A DNA stretch of 64,000 nt, from NCBI GenBank assembly GCA_965208945.1, contig OZ242366.1:62001-126000 (forward strand), given 5' to 3'. The notes under the pieces are model-generated. The model saw nothing but the letters and a program-made list of their open reading frames with translations. It was not told where the DNA came from and did no database searches. Below, piece after piece: positions 45,470 through 58,708 of the stretch. This DNA is from JAPPLB01 sp965208945. Lineage in GTDB: Bacteria; Acidobacteriota; Terriglobia; Bryobacterales; UBA6623. The stretch's first letter is position 1. Every line of letters begins with the position of its first letter. The translations under genes and the position numbers were made by a program.

Positions 45470-46705
45470 GTGGATGGGCGCACCGTGAATACAAGCGCCA
45501 TTCTCATCGGCCTGGCACTCGGGATAGGGCTCGGAGTCGCCGCCTCGGCCACCGGGTCTCCGGCGCTCCTGCGGGCTTCCGAGGCTGTCGAACCGCTCGG
45601 CCAGATCTTCCTGCGTGCGATCCAGATGGTCGTCATTCCGCTGGTCGCAGCAGTGGTGTTCGTCGGCGTGGCGCGGATCGGAAACCTGCGCAAGCTGGGC
45701 CGGCAGGGGGGCCTTGCGGTGGGCTTCTTCTGGGTTATGACCCTGCCGGCGATCCTGATCGGTATGGGTGTGATGACATTCGCCCTCACTTTCACGGCTC
45801 CCGTACCGCCCCCCACGAGCGTGACAGATTTAGACACCGCGACACCGGATGTGGTCGACTTTCTCGTCAACCTGGTCCCCCGGAATCCGATCCAGGCCGC
45901 CGCCGACGGATCCCTTCTCCCGCTCCTCATCTTCATCGTCCTCCTTTCTGCGGCAACGACGACGCTGCCGACGGAGAAACAGGAAGCGCTAACTTCCTTC
46001 GCCGAGGCGCTCGGGGACGCGCTCATCAAGCTCATGAGCTGGATCCTATGGACGGCGCCCGTAGGCGTCTTCGGTCTTGCAGCACCGGTAGTCGCTCAGA
46101 CTGGGGTGGCTATGCTGCAGAACCTTGCCGTCTTTATCGGCGCCACCGTCGTGGGCCTCTTCCTCCTGAAAGGTCTCGTGCTGCTGCCCCTGGTGTGGGC
46201 CCTGGGCGGCGTGGCTCCGGGGCGGTTCATCCGCGCGACGGCGGGCACCTACACGGTGGGCTTCACCACGACGACATCGGTGGGAACGCTACCGATGATG
46301 CTGCGGGAGGCGGAGAAGATGGGCCTTTCTAAGAGCAGTTTCTCGCTGGTCCTGCCGCTGGCAGCGTCGATCAACCGCCCGGGCAGCGCACTGTTTCAGA
46401 GCACGTCGCTGGTCTTTCTCGCCGCCATGTACGGGGTACCGCTCGACGCGGGACTGATCGCGGCGGCAGTGCTGGCGATCTTCCTCGCATCAATGACGGT
46501 CGCACCGGTTCCCAGCTCCAGCATCGTTTCGATGGCGCCGGCTCTCGACGTAGTGGGCGTGCCACTCGCTGGGCTCGGCATACTGCTGGGGGTCGACCGC
46601 TTGCCGGATGCGTTTCGCACCGCGGTCAACGTGATCGGTCACATGTCCGCCACAACTATGGTCGATGGGGTGACGCGACAGTCCGGCGGGAAGGGGATCG
46701 GATGA
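45470..46705 (+). CDS. Dicarboxylate/amino acid:cation symporter (DAACS/SDF family)
   Basis: The 411-residue transporter has about eight membrane helices and two re-entrant loops in DAACS order. IFLRAIQMVVIPLVAAVVFVGVA early, NLVPRNPIQAAADGSLLPLLIFIVLL in the middle and FSLVLPLAASINRPGSALFQSTSLVFLAAMYGV late are diagnostic. Key motifs diverge from characterised members: the serine-rich loop is TTTTSVGTLPMML, and the sodium/substrate motif NMDGT is INRPGS. Ion coupling or substrate may therefore be unusual. The start is GTG. Confidence 0.88.
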   Translation: MDGRTVNTSAILIGLALGIGLGVAASATGSPALLRASEAVEPLGQIFLRAIQMVVIPLVAAVVFVGVARIGNLRKLGRQGGLAVGFFWVMTLPAILIGMGVMTFALTFTAPVPPPTSVTDLDTATPDVVDFLVNLVPRNPIQAAADGSLLPLLIFIVLLSAATTTLPTEKQEALTSFAEALGDALIKLMSWILWTAPVGVFGLAAPVVAQTGVAMLQNLAVFIGATVVGLFLLKGLVLLPLVWALGGVAPGRFIRATAGTYTVGFTTTTSVGTLPMMLREAEKMGLSKSSFSLVLPLAASINRPGSALFQSTSLVFLAAMYGVPLDAGLIAAAVLAIFLASMTVAPVPSSSIVSMAPALDVVGVPLAGLGILLGVDRLPDAFRTAVNVIGHMSATTMVDGVTRQSGGKGIG

Positions 46706-46724
46706 GCGCAGGCAACGCCACCCC

Positions 46725-46909
46725 CTAACCTGCATTTCCCACCACCCGACGGCCGAAGCATACCATACGGCCTCCAGGACTTCGTTGCGCTTGCTTGCCG
46801 TGCTCAACGTACTGTTCAAGTACACCTGCGCGCGCCAAGCGGCGCGCGCCTCGTCCTGACGGCCCTCTCACGCACTTTGTCTCGCCACGTGGTGAGAAAA
46901 GCAGGCTAA
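46725..46909. repeat. MITE-like element, copy 5
   Basis: A 185-bp copy beginning TAACCTGCATTTCCCACCAC and ending GTGGTGAGAAAAGCAGGCTAA. The core TACTGTTCAAGTACACC carries one change in the right target half. It starts 19 bp after the symporter stop. Confidence 0.85.
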
Positions 46910-46984
46910 GCGACCTACACGAACCCTGAAACCGAGGACGCCGCCCTGCATTCCGCATGCGATGGAACCGGACGGGATCGGCAG

Positions 46985-47025
46985 TGTTGTGGACAGTTTT
47001 GCTTTTGCGGGAGGCCAACTCGCCG
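46985..47025. repeat. Short intergenic repeat, copy 2
   Basis: TTGTGGACAGTTTTGCTTTT ... CCAACTCGC is the counterpart of the block at 45308-45345. Confidence 0.5.
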
Positions 47026-47107
47026 AGTCGGAGTATTCAAACCGTCCGATGCTGAATGCCGAACCGAAGCTCCCGCAGGATGTCCGTCTCTACGGCGTGG
47101 CTACGGC

Positions 47108-47172
47108 TCGAGCCTCGTCCTGACGGCCGTCTGGGACACTTCGTCTCGACATGTGATGAGAATGCGGGCTAG
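47108..47172. repeat. MITE-like element, right fragment
   Basis: Only the last 65 bp of the element remain, from CCTCGTCCTGACGGCC to a terminus ATGTGATGAGAATGCGGGCTAG. The final CTAG contains the stop codon of the minus-strand MBL gene. Confidence 0.7.
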
Positions 47173-48053
47173 CGAATTTTCACCGGCTCGATCCATCCCA
47201 TGGGCACGTCCATCAAGTCCTCACCAAAGATGATCTGCCCATCGAAGACCCCCGCCGCTTCGTGCAGGATCCGTTCGCGCACACCGGGCTGCTCCAACTG
47301 CTCGGTAATATGCACGAGGATCAGCGTCTTGACGCCGGCGTCCCTGGCGGTGCGGGCGGCGTCAAGATGCCCTGAGCAGCAGCCCGTGATCCGCGGATCG
47401 TCCACCAGTCCGTTGATCATGTGGCACATGTGAAGCAGAACGTCGGCTCCGGTCGACAGTTCGGTCAGACTCGATGCGGGTGCAGTATCACCGCCGAAGA
47501 CGATCGACCCGTCCGCAGTGTTCAGCCGATACGCAAGGCAAGTCAGATAAGGCTGGCAATGGACGACCTCCGCCACCTGCACGTTCCAACTCTGACGTTC
47601 GACGACGCCGCCGTGGCTGACCTGAATCACCTCCGGGGTAGGTCGTCTGCGGGGCAGCACGCCACCGCGCATTTCGTAGATGAAGTGGCTGCCCGGGTGC
47701 GACGTGCGACCCGCAAGATCCGGGCCGTAGACGCCATCCTTGCCGAAGAGCAAATCGGTCATTCGCGCCGCCGGAGCAGGCGCGATGACTTGCAACTCGG
47801 GAATTCCGCCCGAACCCTGATCCCATCGATTGAGCACCAAGTAGCCGTAGTCAACGCAGTGGTCGTAGTGCAAGTGCGTCAGGAACAGGTGACTCACCGA
47901 GGTCACCGCCACGCCCTTTCGCAGCAGCCGACGCACCGAGCCCGGACCACAATCGAACAGCAGCGCCTCACCGTCGTGTTGAATGAGATAACTCGATCCG
48001 GCGCGATGCATCAACGGCGCCGGTGTTCCTGTTCCAAGCAATGTCAACTTCAT
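47169..48053 (-). CDS. Metallo-beta-lactamase-fold hydrolase (arylsulfatase/RNase Z-like branch)
   Basis: About 294 residues with MKLTLLGTGTPAPLMHRAGSSYLIQHDGEALLFDCGPG and the metal motif LTHLHYDHCVDYGYL. IVFGGDTAPASSL, LLHMCHMING and HLDAARTARDAGVKTLILVHI follow. This is the RNase Z / AtsA-like branch of the superfamily, with the tRNA-processing arm not obvious. The ATG at 48053 has AAGGGA 8 nt upstream. Its TAG stop lies in the end of a MITE-like fragment. Confidence 0.88.
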   Translation of the reverse strand: MKLTLLGTGTPAPLMHRAGSSYLIQHDGEALLFDCGPGSVRRLLRKGVAVTSVSHLFLTHLHYDHCVDYGYLVLNRWDQGSGGIPELQVIAPAPAARMTDLLFGKDGVYGPDLAGRTSHPGSHFIYEMRGGVLPRRRPTPEVIQVSHGGVVERQSWNVQVAEVVHCQPYLTCLAYRLNTADGSIVFGGDTAPASSLTELSTGADVLLHMCHMINGLVDDPRITGCCSGHLDAARTARDAGVKTLILVHITEQLEQPGVRERILHEAAGVFDGQIIFGEDLMDVPMGWIEPVKIR

Positions 48054-48166
48054 CACTAGTCCCTTGTCGGTGCAGTTGGCCGCCAACCGACCGATCCCGG
48101 TTACCTTAGCAAGCCCTGCCCGGATATCTCATCACGCTATGTGTCCTCTCAGCACTCATCGCTGCG

Positions 48167-48350
48167 CTAGCCTGCCTTTCTCGCCACCGGACGGCCGAAG
48201 CACGCGATAAAAAGGCCGTGATTCGTGTTTCGTGTCTCGTGATTCGTGAAAAACCTTAAATGCCGTGTTGTGCACGCCAAGCGGCTCACGCCTAGTCCTG
48301 ACGGCCCTCTCACGCACTTCGCCTCGCCACTTGGTGAGAAAACAGGCTAG
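48167..48350. repeat. MITE-like element, copy 6 (interior replaced)
   Basis: Both ends are present (TAGCCTGCCTTTCTCGCCAC and TTGGTGAGAAAACAGGCTAG). The middle holds a heptamer repeat block (48215-48250) in place of the usual core, so the IS target is absent. Confidence 0.75.
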
Positions 48351-48373
48351 AATCTTGGTGGACTTTGCGGAGA

Positions 48374-49390
48374 ATGAAACCGATGACCCGAACGCTTCTC
48401 ATTCTGTTTGCTTTTGTCTTGACTCTCGGAGCGCAGACCAAGACCATCCTCGTACTCAACCGATCGGCGGAAGACATAGCCGATTGGCAATCGGTGTCAT
48501 CGAAAGTGAAGCTCGTTCCTGTCACCAGAGACAACGTGATGGACCACATAGCAGACGCCGACGCCATGATCGGCTACATCAAACCCGAGCAGGTCCGCGC
48601 CGGCAAGAAGCTCAAATGGGTGCAAACTCTGAGCGCCGGCGTTGAAACGGTGCTGCACCGCTCCGGAGGCGACGACCTACGCGACAGCGACATCGTCCTC
48701 ACCAACAACCAGATCGTACAGGGCCCCGAGATTGCGGATCACGCCATGGCCATGCTGCTGACGCTCACGCGCCGCATCCCGAGGTTCATCGCGGACCGTC
48801 AATCCGAGACGTGGGGCGGGCGGGCCTACGACGGCATCGAACTGAATCAGAAGACAGCCCTTATCATCGGTGTGGGCGGCATCGGTGCGCAGATCGCCCT
48901 GCGGGCGTGGGCCCACGGCATGACCGTGATCGGCGTCGATCCCGAGGATCTTCCCTATTCACCTTTCGTCAAGAAAGTCGTCAAACCTGACCGCCTGGAT
49001 GAGATGGTACCCAAAGCCGACGTCATTTTCGTCGCAGCCCCGTGGACTCGCGAGAGCCACAAGATGATCGGTCCTGACCAGTTCGAGGACATGAAGCGAG
49101 GCGCGTACTTCATCGCCGTAAGCCGCGGTGGCCTGTACGACCTGGATGCACTCGTGAAGGCCCTCGACAGCAAGCGGCTGGCCGGCGCCGGAGTCGATGT
49201 CACCGACCCCGAACCGCTGCCCGCGGGTCACTCACTGTGGAAGTTCGACAACGCCATCATCACACCGCACGTCGCCGGTCGATCCGATCTTGATCGCATG
49301 CGCATGCTGGGGACGGTCAAAGAGAACATCCGGCGCTTCGCCGAGGATCTGCCACTGCTTAACGTCGTCGACAAGCACAAGGGCTATTAA
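48374..49390 (+). CDS. D-2-hydroxyacid dehydrogenase family protein with signal peptide
   Basis: About 338 residues. The NAD-binding domain is clear: TALIIGVGGIGAQIALRAWAHGMTVIGVDP, then DVIFVAAPWTRESHKMIGPDQFEDMKRGAYFIAVSRGGLYDLDALVKAL and AGVDVTDPEPLPAGHSLWKFDNAIITPHVAG (Arg, Glu, His catalytic triad region). An N-terminal hydrophobic segment TLLILFAFVLTLGAQ looks like a signal peptide, odd for an NAD-dependent enzyme. The start is either 48374 or the ATG at 48383, with GGAG before both. Its TAA stop is the first triplet of a repeat element. Confidence 0.88.
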   Translation: MKPMTRTLLILFAFVLTLGAQTKTILVLNRSAEDIADWQSVSSKVKLVPVTRDNVMDHIADADAMIGYIKPEQVRAGKKLKWVQTLSAGVETVLHRSGGDDLRDSDIVLTNNQIVQGPEIADHAMAMLLTLTRRIPRFIADRQSETWGGRAYDGIELNQKTALIIGVGGIGAQIALRAWAHGMTVIGVDPEDLPYSPFVKKVVKPDRLDEMVPKADVIFVAAPWTRESHKMIGPDQFEDMKRGAYFIAVSRGGLYDLDALVKALDSKRLAGAGVDVTDPEPLPAGHSLWKFDNAIITPHVAGRSDLDRMRMLGTVKENIRRFAEDLPLLNVVDKHKGY

Positions 49391-49571
49391 CCTGCCTTTC
49401 TCACCACCCGACGACCGGAGCACGCGATAAAAAGGCCGTGATTCGTGTTTCGTGGCTCGTGATTCGTGAAAAACCTGAAAGGCCGTGTTGCGCGCGCCAA
49501 GCGGCTCGCGGCTCATCCTGACGGCCCTCTCACACACTTCGCCTCGCCTCGTGGTGAGAAATGCAAGCTAG
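49388..49571. repeat. MITE-like element, copy 7 (interior replaced)
   Basis: The left end TAACCTGCCTTTCTCACCAC overlaps the stop codon of the preceding gene. The right end is GTGGTGAGAAATGCAAGCTA. A heptamer block (49438-49470) replaces the core, as in copy 6. Confidence 0.75.
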
Positions 49572-49596
49572 AAAAACAGGCCGGACGGGAAAGGAG

Positions 49597-49623
49597 AAGG
49601 CCCCGGCATTGACCGGGGCCTTT
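49597..49623 (-). terminator. Intrinsic terminator of the rRNA operon
   Basis: On the minus strand AGGCCCCGGTCAATGCCGGGGCCT forms a perfect stem followed by the pyrimidine run TCTCCTTTCCC, about 10 nt beyond the 5S rRNA. Confidence 0.8.
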
Positions 49624-49633
49624 CGAGATTAAT

Positions 49634-49747
<114 letters not shown>

Positions 49748-49853
49748 AAAGGGGTGAACCGAATACCGTAGGGCGAGTCATCGCGTCGAGCGCGAACGTC
49801 ACGGCATCACAGGTTTGGTGATGCCGCAGGACTCAGTGCCGAGTCAATTTTAT

Positions 49854-52783
<2,930 letters not shown>

Positions 52784-53017
52784 ATAAAATTGACCCGGAA
52801 CTGAATCCGGATCCAGTCGAGACGTTACTTGCGCTCGTCGAATTCCCACCTTCTCCGCGAACGGAGCGGGCGGAAACCCGGCGATGACTAAAGATGCCCT
52901 ACGATATTCAGATTTCAAAGATCACTCAGGACCGCACTGCGGTTCCAGATGTCAGGGTTCCCGTTGGTGAAACCGGAAGACTGACACCTGCAACCGACGG
53001 CGTGGAAGGCCTGCAAG

Positions 53018-53094
53018 TGGTGGGCCTGGCTGGATTTGAACCAGCGACCTCATCCTTATCAGGGATGCGCTCTAACCAACTGAGCTACAGGCCC
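53018..53094 (-). tRNA. tRNA-Ile (GAT)
   Basis: 77 nt on the minus strand with acceptor GGGCCTG/CAGGCCC and an encoded CCA end. The anticodon stem-loop CATCC-CTGATAA-GGATG gives anticodon GAT. It lies between tRNA-Ala and 23S rRNA. Confidence 0.97.
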
Positions 53095-53149
53095 CCGACG
53101 GGTCTTGCGTCCCTGATACAGGACTAAACGTGCTGATACAGGCTAAATG

Positions 53150-53225
53150 TGGTGGAGCTGACCGGATTCGAACCGACGACCTCCTGAATGCAAATCAGGC
53201 GCTCTCCCAACTGAGCTACAGCCCC
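53150..53225 (-). tRNA. tRNA-Ala (TGC)
   Basis: 76 nt on the minus strand, starting GGGGCTGTAGCTCAG, with anticodon stem-loop CCTGA-TTTGCAA-TCAGG (anticodon TGC) and an encoded CCA end. It precedes tRNA-Ile in the direction of transcription. Confidence 0.97.
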
Positions 53226-53366
53226 GATTGAGGCCGGTTGGACGTGCCCGCAAGCGAAGTTGCGGGAACAGTCTGTTACTGAGTCATATCCGAGTCCGGA
53301 GTTGCATAACGGAAATGAGACTCCTGTCGTTTCAGGACATCCGCGACAGTTGTCCATATTCCTTTA

Positions 53367-54866
<1,500 letters not shown>

Positions 54867-55197
54867 AGCTTGTCTCCCCGGCCCTCCGAAGAGCGCCGAG
54901 GATAACTCGTGGAGTTCCGTACGACTCAGAACTCGAAATTAGACGTTCGCAGACTTCACGTCCAACCAGATTGTCAAAGATCTGGACCGCAGAAGATCGC
55001 CTCCCCCAGACCACAGGTCCAGGGAATCCCTTCCGCGACCGGCCTCAAGCTTGTTTTGACGACAAGCGGACCTTTTGGGCGTTTCCGCCCTGGAGGCCCG
55101 CGCAGACCGCCAAGATGTCAATGAGTCGGATGTCGGAGCCGCTCGGCTTACCCGACCAAACTCCGTGCGGGGACACTGTCCCCCTTCATCCTCTCGG
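54867..55197 (-). other. rRNA operon leader
   Basis: About 330 nt lie between the predicted promoter and the 16S gene. No open frame in it is credible. I did not find a clear boxA antitermination element. Confidence 0.5.
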
Positions 55198-55226
55198 AGT
55201 GTAACACTTCGCCCGAGTCGATGCAA
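55198..55226 (-). promoter_or_regulatory. Sigma-70-type promoter of the rRNA operon
   Basis: On the minus strand TTGCAT (-35, 55226-55221) and TACACT (-10, 55203-55198) are separated by exactly 17 bp. Both are close to consensus and correctly oriented toward 16S rRNA. Confidence 0.65.
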
Positions 55227-55265
55227 GAGAAAAATGACAGGTGTCTCAAGGCTCATCTCGAGCGA

Positions 55266-55395
55266 TGGATATTTGCACTCGTCGGCTTTGTCGTTCGCTT
55301 TTCCTTCGTGAGGAGGAGATCACCCGGATCGCAATTCTCCTCACTCCGCGCCGAGCGACCGCAGGAGCCCGCCGCACCTTCCACTGGACTTTTAC
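55266..55395. repeat. Second dispersed repeat family, copy 2
   Basis: The diverged partner of 10005-10130. It shares GTCGGCTTTGTCGTTCG, GAGGAGATCACCCGGATCG, CAGGAGCCCGCC and CTTCCACTGGACTTTT in the same order. Confidence 0.6.
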
Positions 55396-55755
55396 CACGG
55401 ACTGTCAGGCCGACGGGAACTGCTGTGAAGGGCGTTTGTCTCGAGGCCGACCGAGAACGGTGGATGGGATGCAGACCTGTGCACTTACCCGTACCCCCTC
55501 AGTGCACTTGTGCGCAACAGCCTGCAATAAAAAATAAGAAGCAGAGGGCTGGAAAGCATTGATTTTGCAGAGGTTAGGAGGTTCGGCCAGCAGTTCCCGG
55601 CGGTGCTATCGTAGCGGAACTACAGCGAACCGAACGGCCGGAAAAAGCCGTGGTTCGAAAAAAAGCGTGTTTCGTGATTCGTGTCTCGTGATTCGTGAAA
55701 ACCATGGGAGGGGGCCTGGTTCGCTCCAGAAGAAATGTCTGTCGGCCGGTGAACC
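55396..55755. other. Non-coding region with heptamer repeat
   Basis: No gene is seen. A heptamer block lies at about 55665-55700 and is followed by ACCATGGGAGGGGGCCTGGT and TCGCTCCAGAAGAAATGTCTG. That block also follows the heptamer run at 20190-20222, making a duplicated unit of roughly 80 bp. Confidence 0.5.
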
Positions 55756-55964
55756 CTAGCCTGCATTTCTCACCACCCGACGGTCGAAGCACACGATACG
55801 ACCGCTAGGACTTCGTTGCGCTTGCTTGCCGTGCTCAACGTACTGTTCAAGTACCTCTGCACGCGCCAAGCGGCTCGCGCCTTTTTCCTCCGCCCGGCTT
55901 GCGCCTAGTCCTGACGGCCCTCTCACCCACTTCGCCTCGCCGCGTGGTGAGAAATACAGGATAG
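55756..55964. repeat. MITE-like element, copy 8 (with 24-bp insertion)
   Basis: A 209-bp copy with left end TAGCCTGCATTTCTCACCAC and right end GTGGTGAGAAATACAGGATAG. After GCGGCTCGCGCC it carries TTTTTCCTCCGCCCGGCTTG, a variant also seen in the right half of the copy split by the second IS. The core has TACTGTTCAAGTACCTC, so the right target half is altered. Confidence 0.85.
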
Positions 55965-56074
55965 AGAAACCTCTTTTCTCCATGACCAGCGCGTGGACGG
56001 TCCATTGACCTGCCCACCCGTTTCCCGAGCCGTTCGAACTCATCGCTCTCGGAAGCGGGCACATTGCCCGGTGT

Positions 56075-56419
56075 TCAGCACTGTTTTGTCGTTGCTGACA
56101 GATGTATCGTGGAGAGTTGCTTCCGGACGGACGCCGATGGCCGCGAATCCGAACGAATCGAGCTGACCAATTCACCGATCGAATGATGGCGACTCATCCG
56201 GCCATCTCGCCGGGCGACCCAGACCGTGCGTCCGCCGGCCTCGAGTATGTCCACCTGAAGGACACCCTGCCCGTCCCGTTGAACCCGATAGCCCAAGCGC
56301 TCCAAGGCGCGGGTGGTCCACGAAGCGATTGTTCCCTCACCGGACAGGATCGCAGAGCCGATGGCTGATTCGTGCAGCTTGAAGTGCCCGGCGTCGCGAT
56401 CGAACACAATACCTTTCAA
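56075..56419 (-). CDS. Hypothetical protein
   Basis: A 114-residue frame starts with TTG and reads FDRDAGHFKLHESAIGSAILSGEGTIASWTTRALERLGYRVQ, then VLQVDILEAGGRTVWVARRDG. Amino-acid usage is protein-like, but I recognise no family, and the start is uncertain. It follows the FAD oxidoreductase gene by 36 bp on the same strand. Confidence 0.35.
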   Translation of the reverse strand: MKGIVFDRDAGHFKLHESAIGSAILSGEGTIASWTTRALERLGYRVQRDGQGVLQVDILEAGGRTVWVARRDGRMSRHHSIGELVSSIRSDSRPSASVRKQLSTIHLSATTKQC

Positions 56420-56455
56420 GAAGTTCTTTACGAGCGATGCACAACACCATGAACC

Positions 56456-57682
56456 TTACTCCTGCGGAAACTCCGCCTGTTTGAAGGCGAACGCCTGTTG
56501 GAAATCGGGATCGATGTCACGGCCGAGGATGCGGTTGGCGGCGAACTCTCCCACCGCGGGGCCGTGCTTGAATCCGTGGCCGGATCCGCCACCTACAATC
56601 CAGACGTTGTCGAAATCCGGGTGGCGGTCGATGATGAAGTTTCGGTCCGGTGTGTATTCGGTCTGGCAGACGCGGCTGCCGATCACCGGCTGCCGCGCGA
56701 GAGCTGGAAAGCGGTAGGCCATATAGTCGTGGGCCCGTTTAAGCTGGTAGGCCGAGACGACTCGCTCGTCGAAATCCGGATCGAGCGGATTATCGTCGTT
56801 CGCCGGAACAACCCGGAAGCCTCGGCCGTCAAAGTCCGGAAACCCGTAGTAGAGATTCTCTCGACCACGTTGCGTTCGGTCTGACCAAGCGGGAAAACGC
56901 GGATGCGAGAAGGCCGGGTCCCCCGCCGGAGTCCCCCAAAAGAAGACTTCGCGCCGCGGAGTGACGAGCCGCCCGCTCATCACCTCGGGAAGCGTTCGTG
57001 CAAGCCAGGGACCGCACGCGAACACGAAAGAATCAGCGCGCAACGTTTTGCCGGTCGAGAGTCGAACCGATTCCAGACGCCGGCCGGATCGTTCTCCGGG
57101 GATGGCTCGCGCGTGATGGAATGTCGCCCCCTGATCGGTCACTTCGCGCGCGACACGACGGCAAGAATCGGCGGGACGCGCGGTGCAAGCACCGGGCTCA
57201 AAGTACGCGGCCCCAACGTCGTCGAGTCGAAATTGCGGATAATGCCGCCGAATCTCATCCGGCTGGAGCATCTCCGATTCCACGCCGTGCTTGGCGGACA
57301 GACTACGAGCGGCCGTGATCGACTCTGGCAGCGGTCCCGGATCGACGATGGAGATGTAGCCCGTCGGGACGAGGAACTGCTCCTCCCACTTCTCCTCCCA
57401 TTCGCGCCACAAAGTGAACGAGCGCAGGACAAGACGAAGGTAAATCTCATCGGTGTGACGGGCGTGGACAAGCCGCGACAGTCCGCCGGAAGCCGAGCGG
57501 GCGTTGCCGGGGCCGTAGGCGTCGACCAAGGTGATGCGCGCTCCCTGCTGGAGTAACGAAAGCGCGGTCCAGCCGCCAAAGACTCCGACCCCGATGACGA
57601 CGACATCCGGTGAGGGGTCGGCCCGCGCCACAGCCCCTGATACAGCCGCCGAACCCAGTTGGAGGAATGCTCTACGCCGCAA
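56456..57682 (-). CDS. Exported FAD-dependent oxidoreductase (DAO / sarcosine-oxidase-like)
   Basis: The 408-residue protein starts MRRRAFLQLGSAAVSGAVARA, a Tat-type signal. The FAD-binding fold PDVVVIGVGVFGGWTALSLLQQGARITLVDA follows. The GGLSRLVHARHTDEIYLRLVLRSF block and WIVGGGSGHGFKHGPAVGEFAA near the end are typical of the monomeric sarcosine oxidase / D-amino-acid oxidase superfamily. The amine substrate is unknown. It starts 11 bp after the end of a broken ABC ATPase gene on the same strand. Confidence 0.9.
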   Translation of the reverse strand: MRRRAFLQLGSAAVSGAVARADPSPDVVVIGVGVFGGWTALSLLQQGARITLVDAYGPGNARSASGGLSRLVHARHTDEIYLRLVLRSFTLWREWEEKWEEQFLVPTGYISIVDPGPLPESITAARSLSAKHGVESEMLQPDEIRRHYPQFRLDDVGAAYFEPGACTARPADSCRRVAREVTDQGATFHHARAIPGERSGRRLESVRLSTGKTLRADSFVFACGPWLARTLPEVMSGRLVTPRREVFFWGTPAGDPAFSHPRFPAWSDRTQRGRENLYYGFPDFDGRGFRVVPANDDNPLDPDFDERVVSAYQLKRAHDYMAYRFPALARQPVIGSRVCQTEYTPDRNFIIDRHPDFDNVWIVGGGSGHGFKHGPAVGEFAANRILGRDIDPDFQQAFAFKQAEFPQE

Positions 57683-57693
57683 TCGTGTCCTCC

Positions 57694-58398
57694 TCAGCCG
57701 TGCATGTGCTCCAAGTAAAGCTTTTCGAGATCGGCGTGGCCGATCTGTTCGGTGGTCAGCGTCGCGACCAAGCGGCCTTCTTCCATGATGCCGACGTGAG
57801 TATCGGTCTCCTTGGCGCGGAACAAGTCGTGCGTCGCCATCAGCACGGCCACGCCTTCGGCGCTCAAACGTTGAAGGAGCTCGGAAAACTCATTCGACGC
57901 CTTGGGATCCAGACCGGACGTTGGCTCGTCCAGAAGCAGCGCCTTGGCCTGTTTGGCGACGGTGATCACAATGCCGACCTTCTGTCTCATGCCCTTGCTT
58001 TAGCCCGAGACTCGTCTCCCGACGGCTTCCTCGGGCAGCCCGGCCTCGACCAGGAAGCTGCGCAGCTGGTCTTTCGAGTACTCTTCGTGACCGGCGAGCG
58101 CGGTGAAGTACTCAAGGTTCTCGAGCCCAGTCAGGCTACGATATAGCATTACCTGCTCAGGGATGCAAGCCAGATGCTTCTTGGTCTCGAGGGGCTTTTG
58201 GGCCACATCGAGGCCGTTGATGAAGGCCTGTCCCGAGTTGGCCTCGATGAAGTTCAGGAAAAGATTGATCGTCGTCGTCTTGCCGGCGCCGTTCGCACCG
58301 AGCAGACAGAACACATGCCCGGGCTCGACCGAAAGATCGAGCGCGTCCAGGGCCTTATGCGAGCCATAGAACTTAGTGAGCCCTTTCGCTTCAAGCAT
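57694..58398 (-). pseudogene. ABC transporter ATPase gene interrupted by an in-frame stop
   Basis: The first part, from ATG at 58398 (AAGG upstream), reads MLEAKGLTKFYGSHKALDAL with Walker A GANGAGKTT and ends ...AVGRRVSG at a TAA (58000-58002). The same frame resumes at once with SKGMRQKVGI, then LLLDEPTSGLDPKA (Walker B) and the switch histidine ATHDL. The stop replaces the residue, normally tyrosine, before SKGMRQK in the ABC signature region, so one base change (TAC or TAT to TAA) explains it. Otherwise the 234-residue frame is complete. Read-through or a sequencing error cannot be excluded. Confidence 0.85.
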
Positions 58399-58708
58399 GG
58401 TGGTGAGCCTTTCAGAGCCGATGCCGCGAGTTTCGGCACTGACGGTCGTCGAGTTAAGCTCTTTCGCGCGAGCGGGGCGAACTGGCCGATGGACGGACGC
58501 CCGAAAGGGGTCGGCGTACGACCTCCACCTACAGCGGATCAGCGTCTGATCGACGGGCCTAGCCTGCATTTCTCACCACCCGACGGTCGAAGCACGCGAT
58601 ACGACCGCCAGGACTTCGTTGCGCTTGCTTGCCGTGCTCAACGTACTGTTCAATATATGGTTCGCTCCCGGGATGTCCACCTATTCCTTCTTGCTGAACG
58701 TTGGTCTG

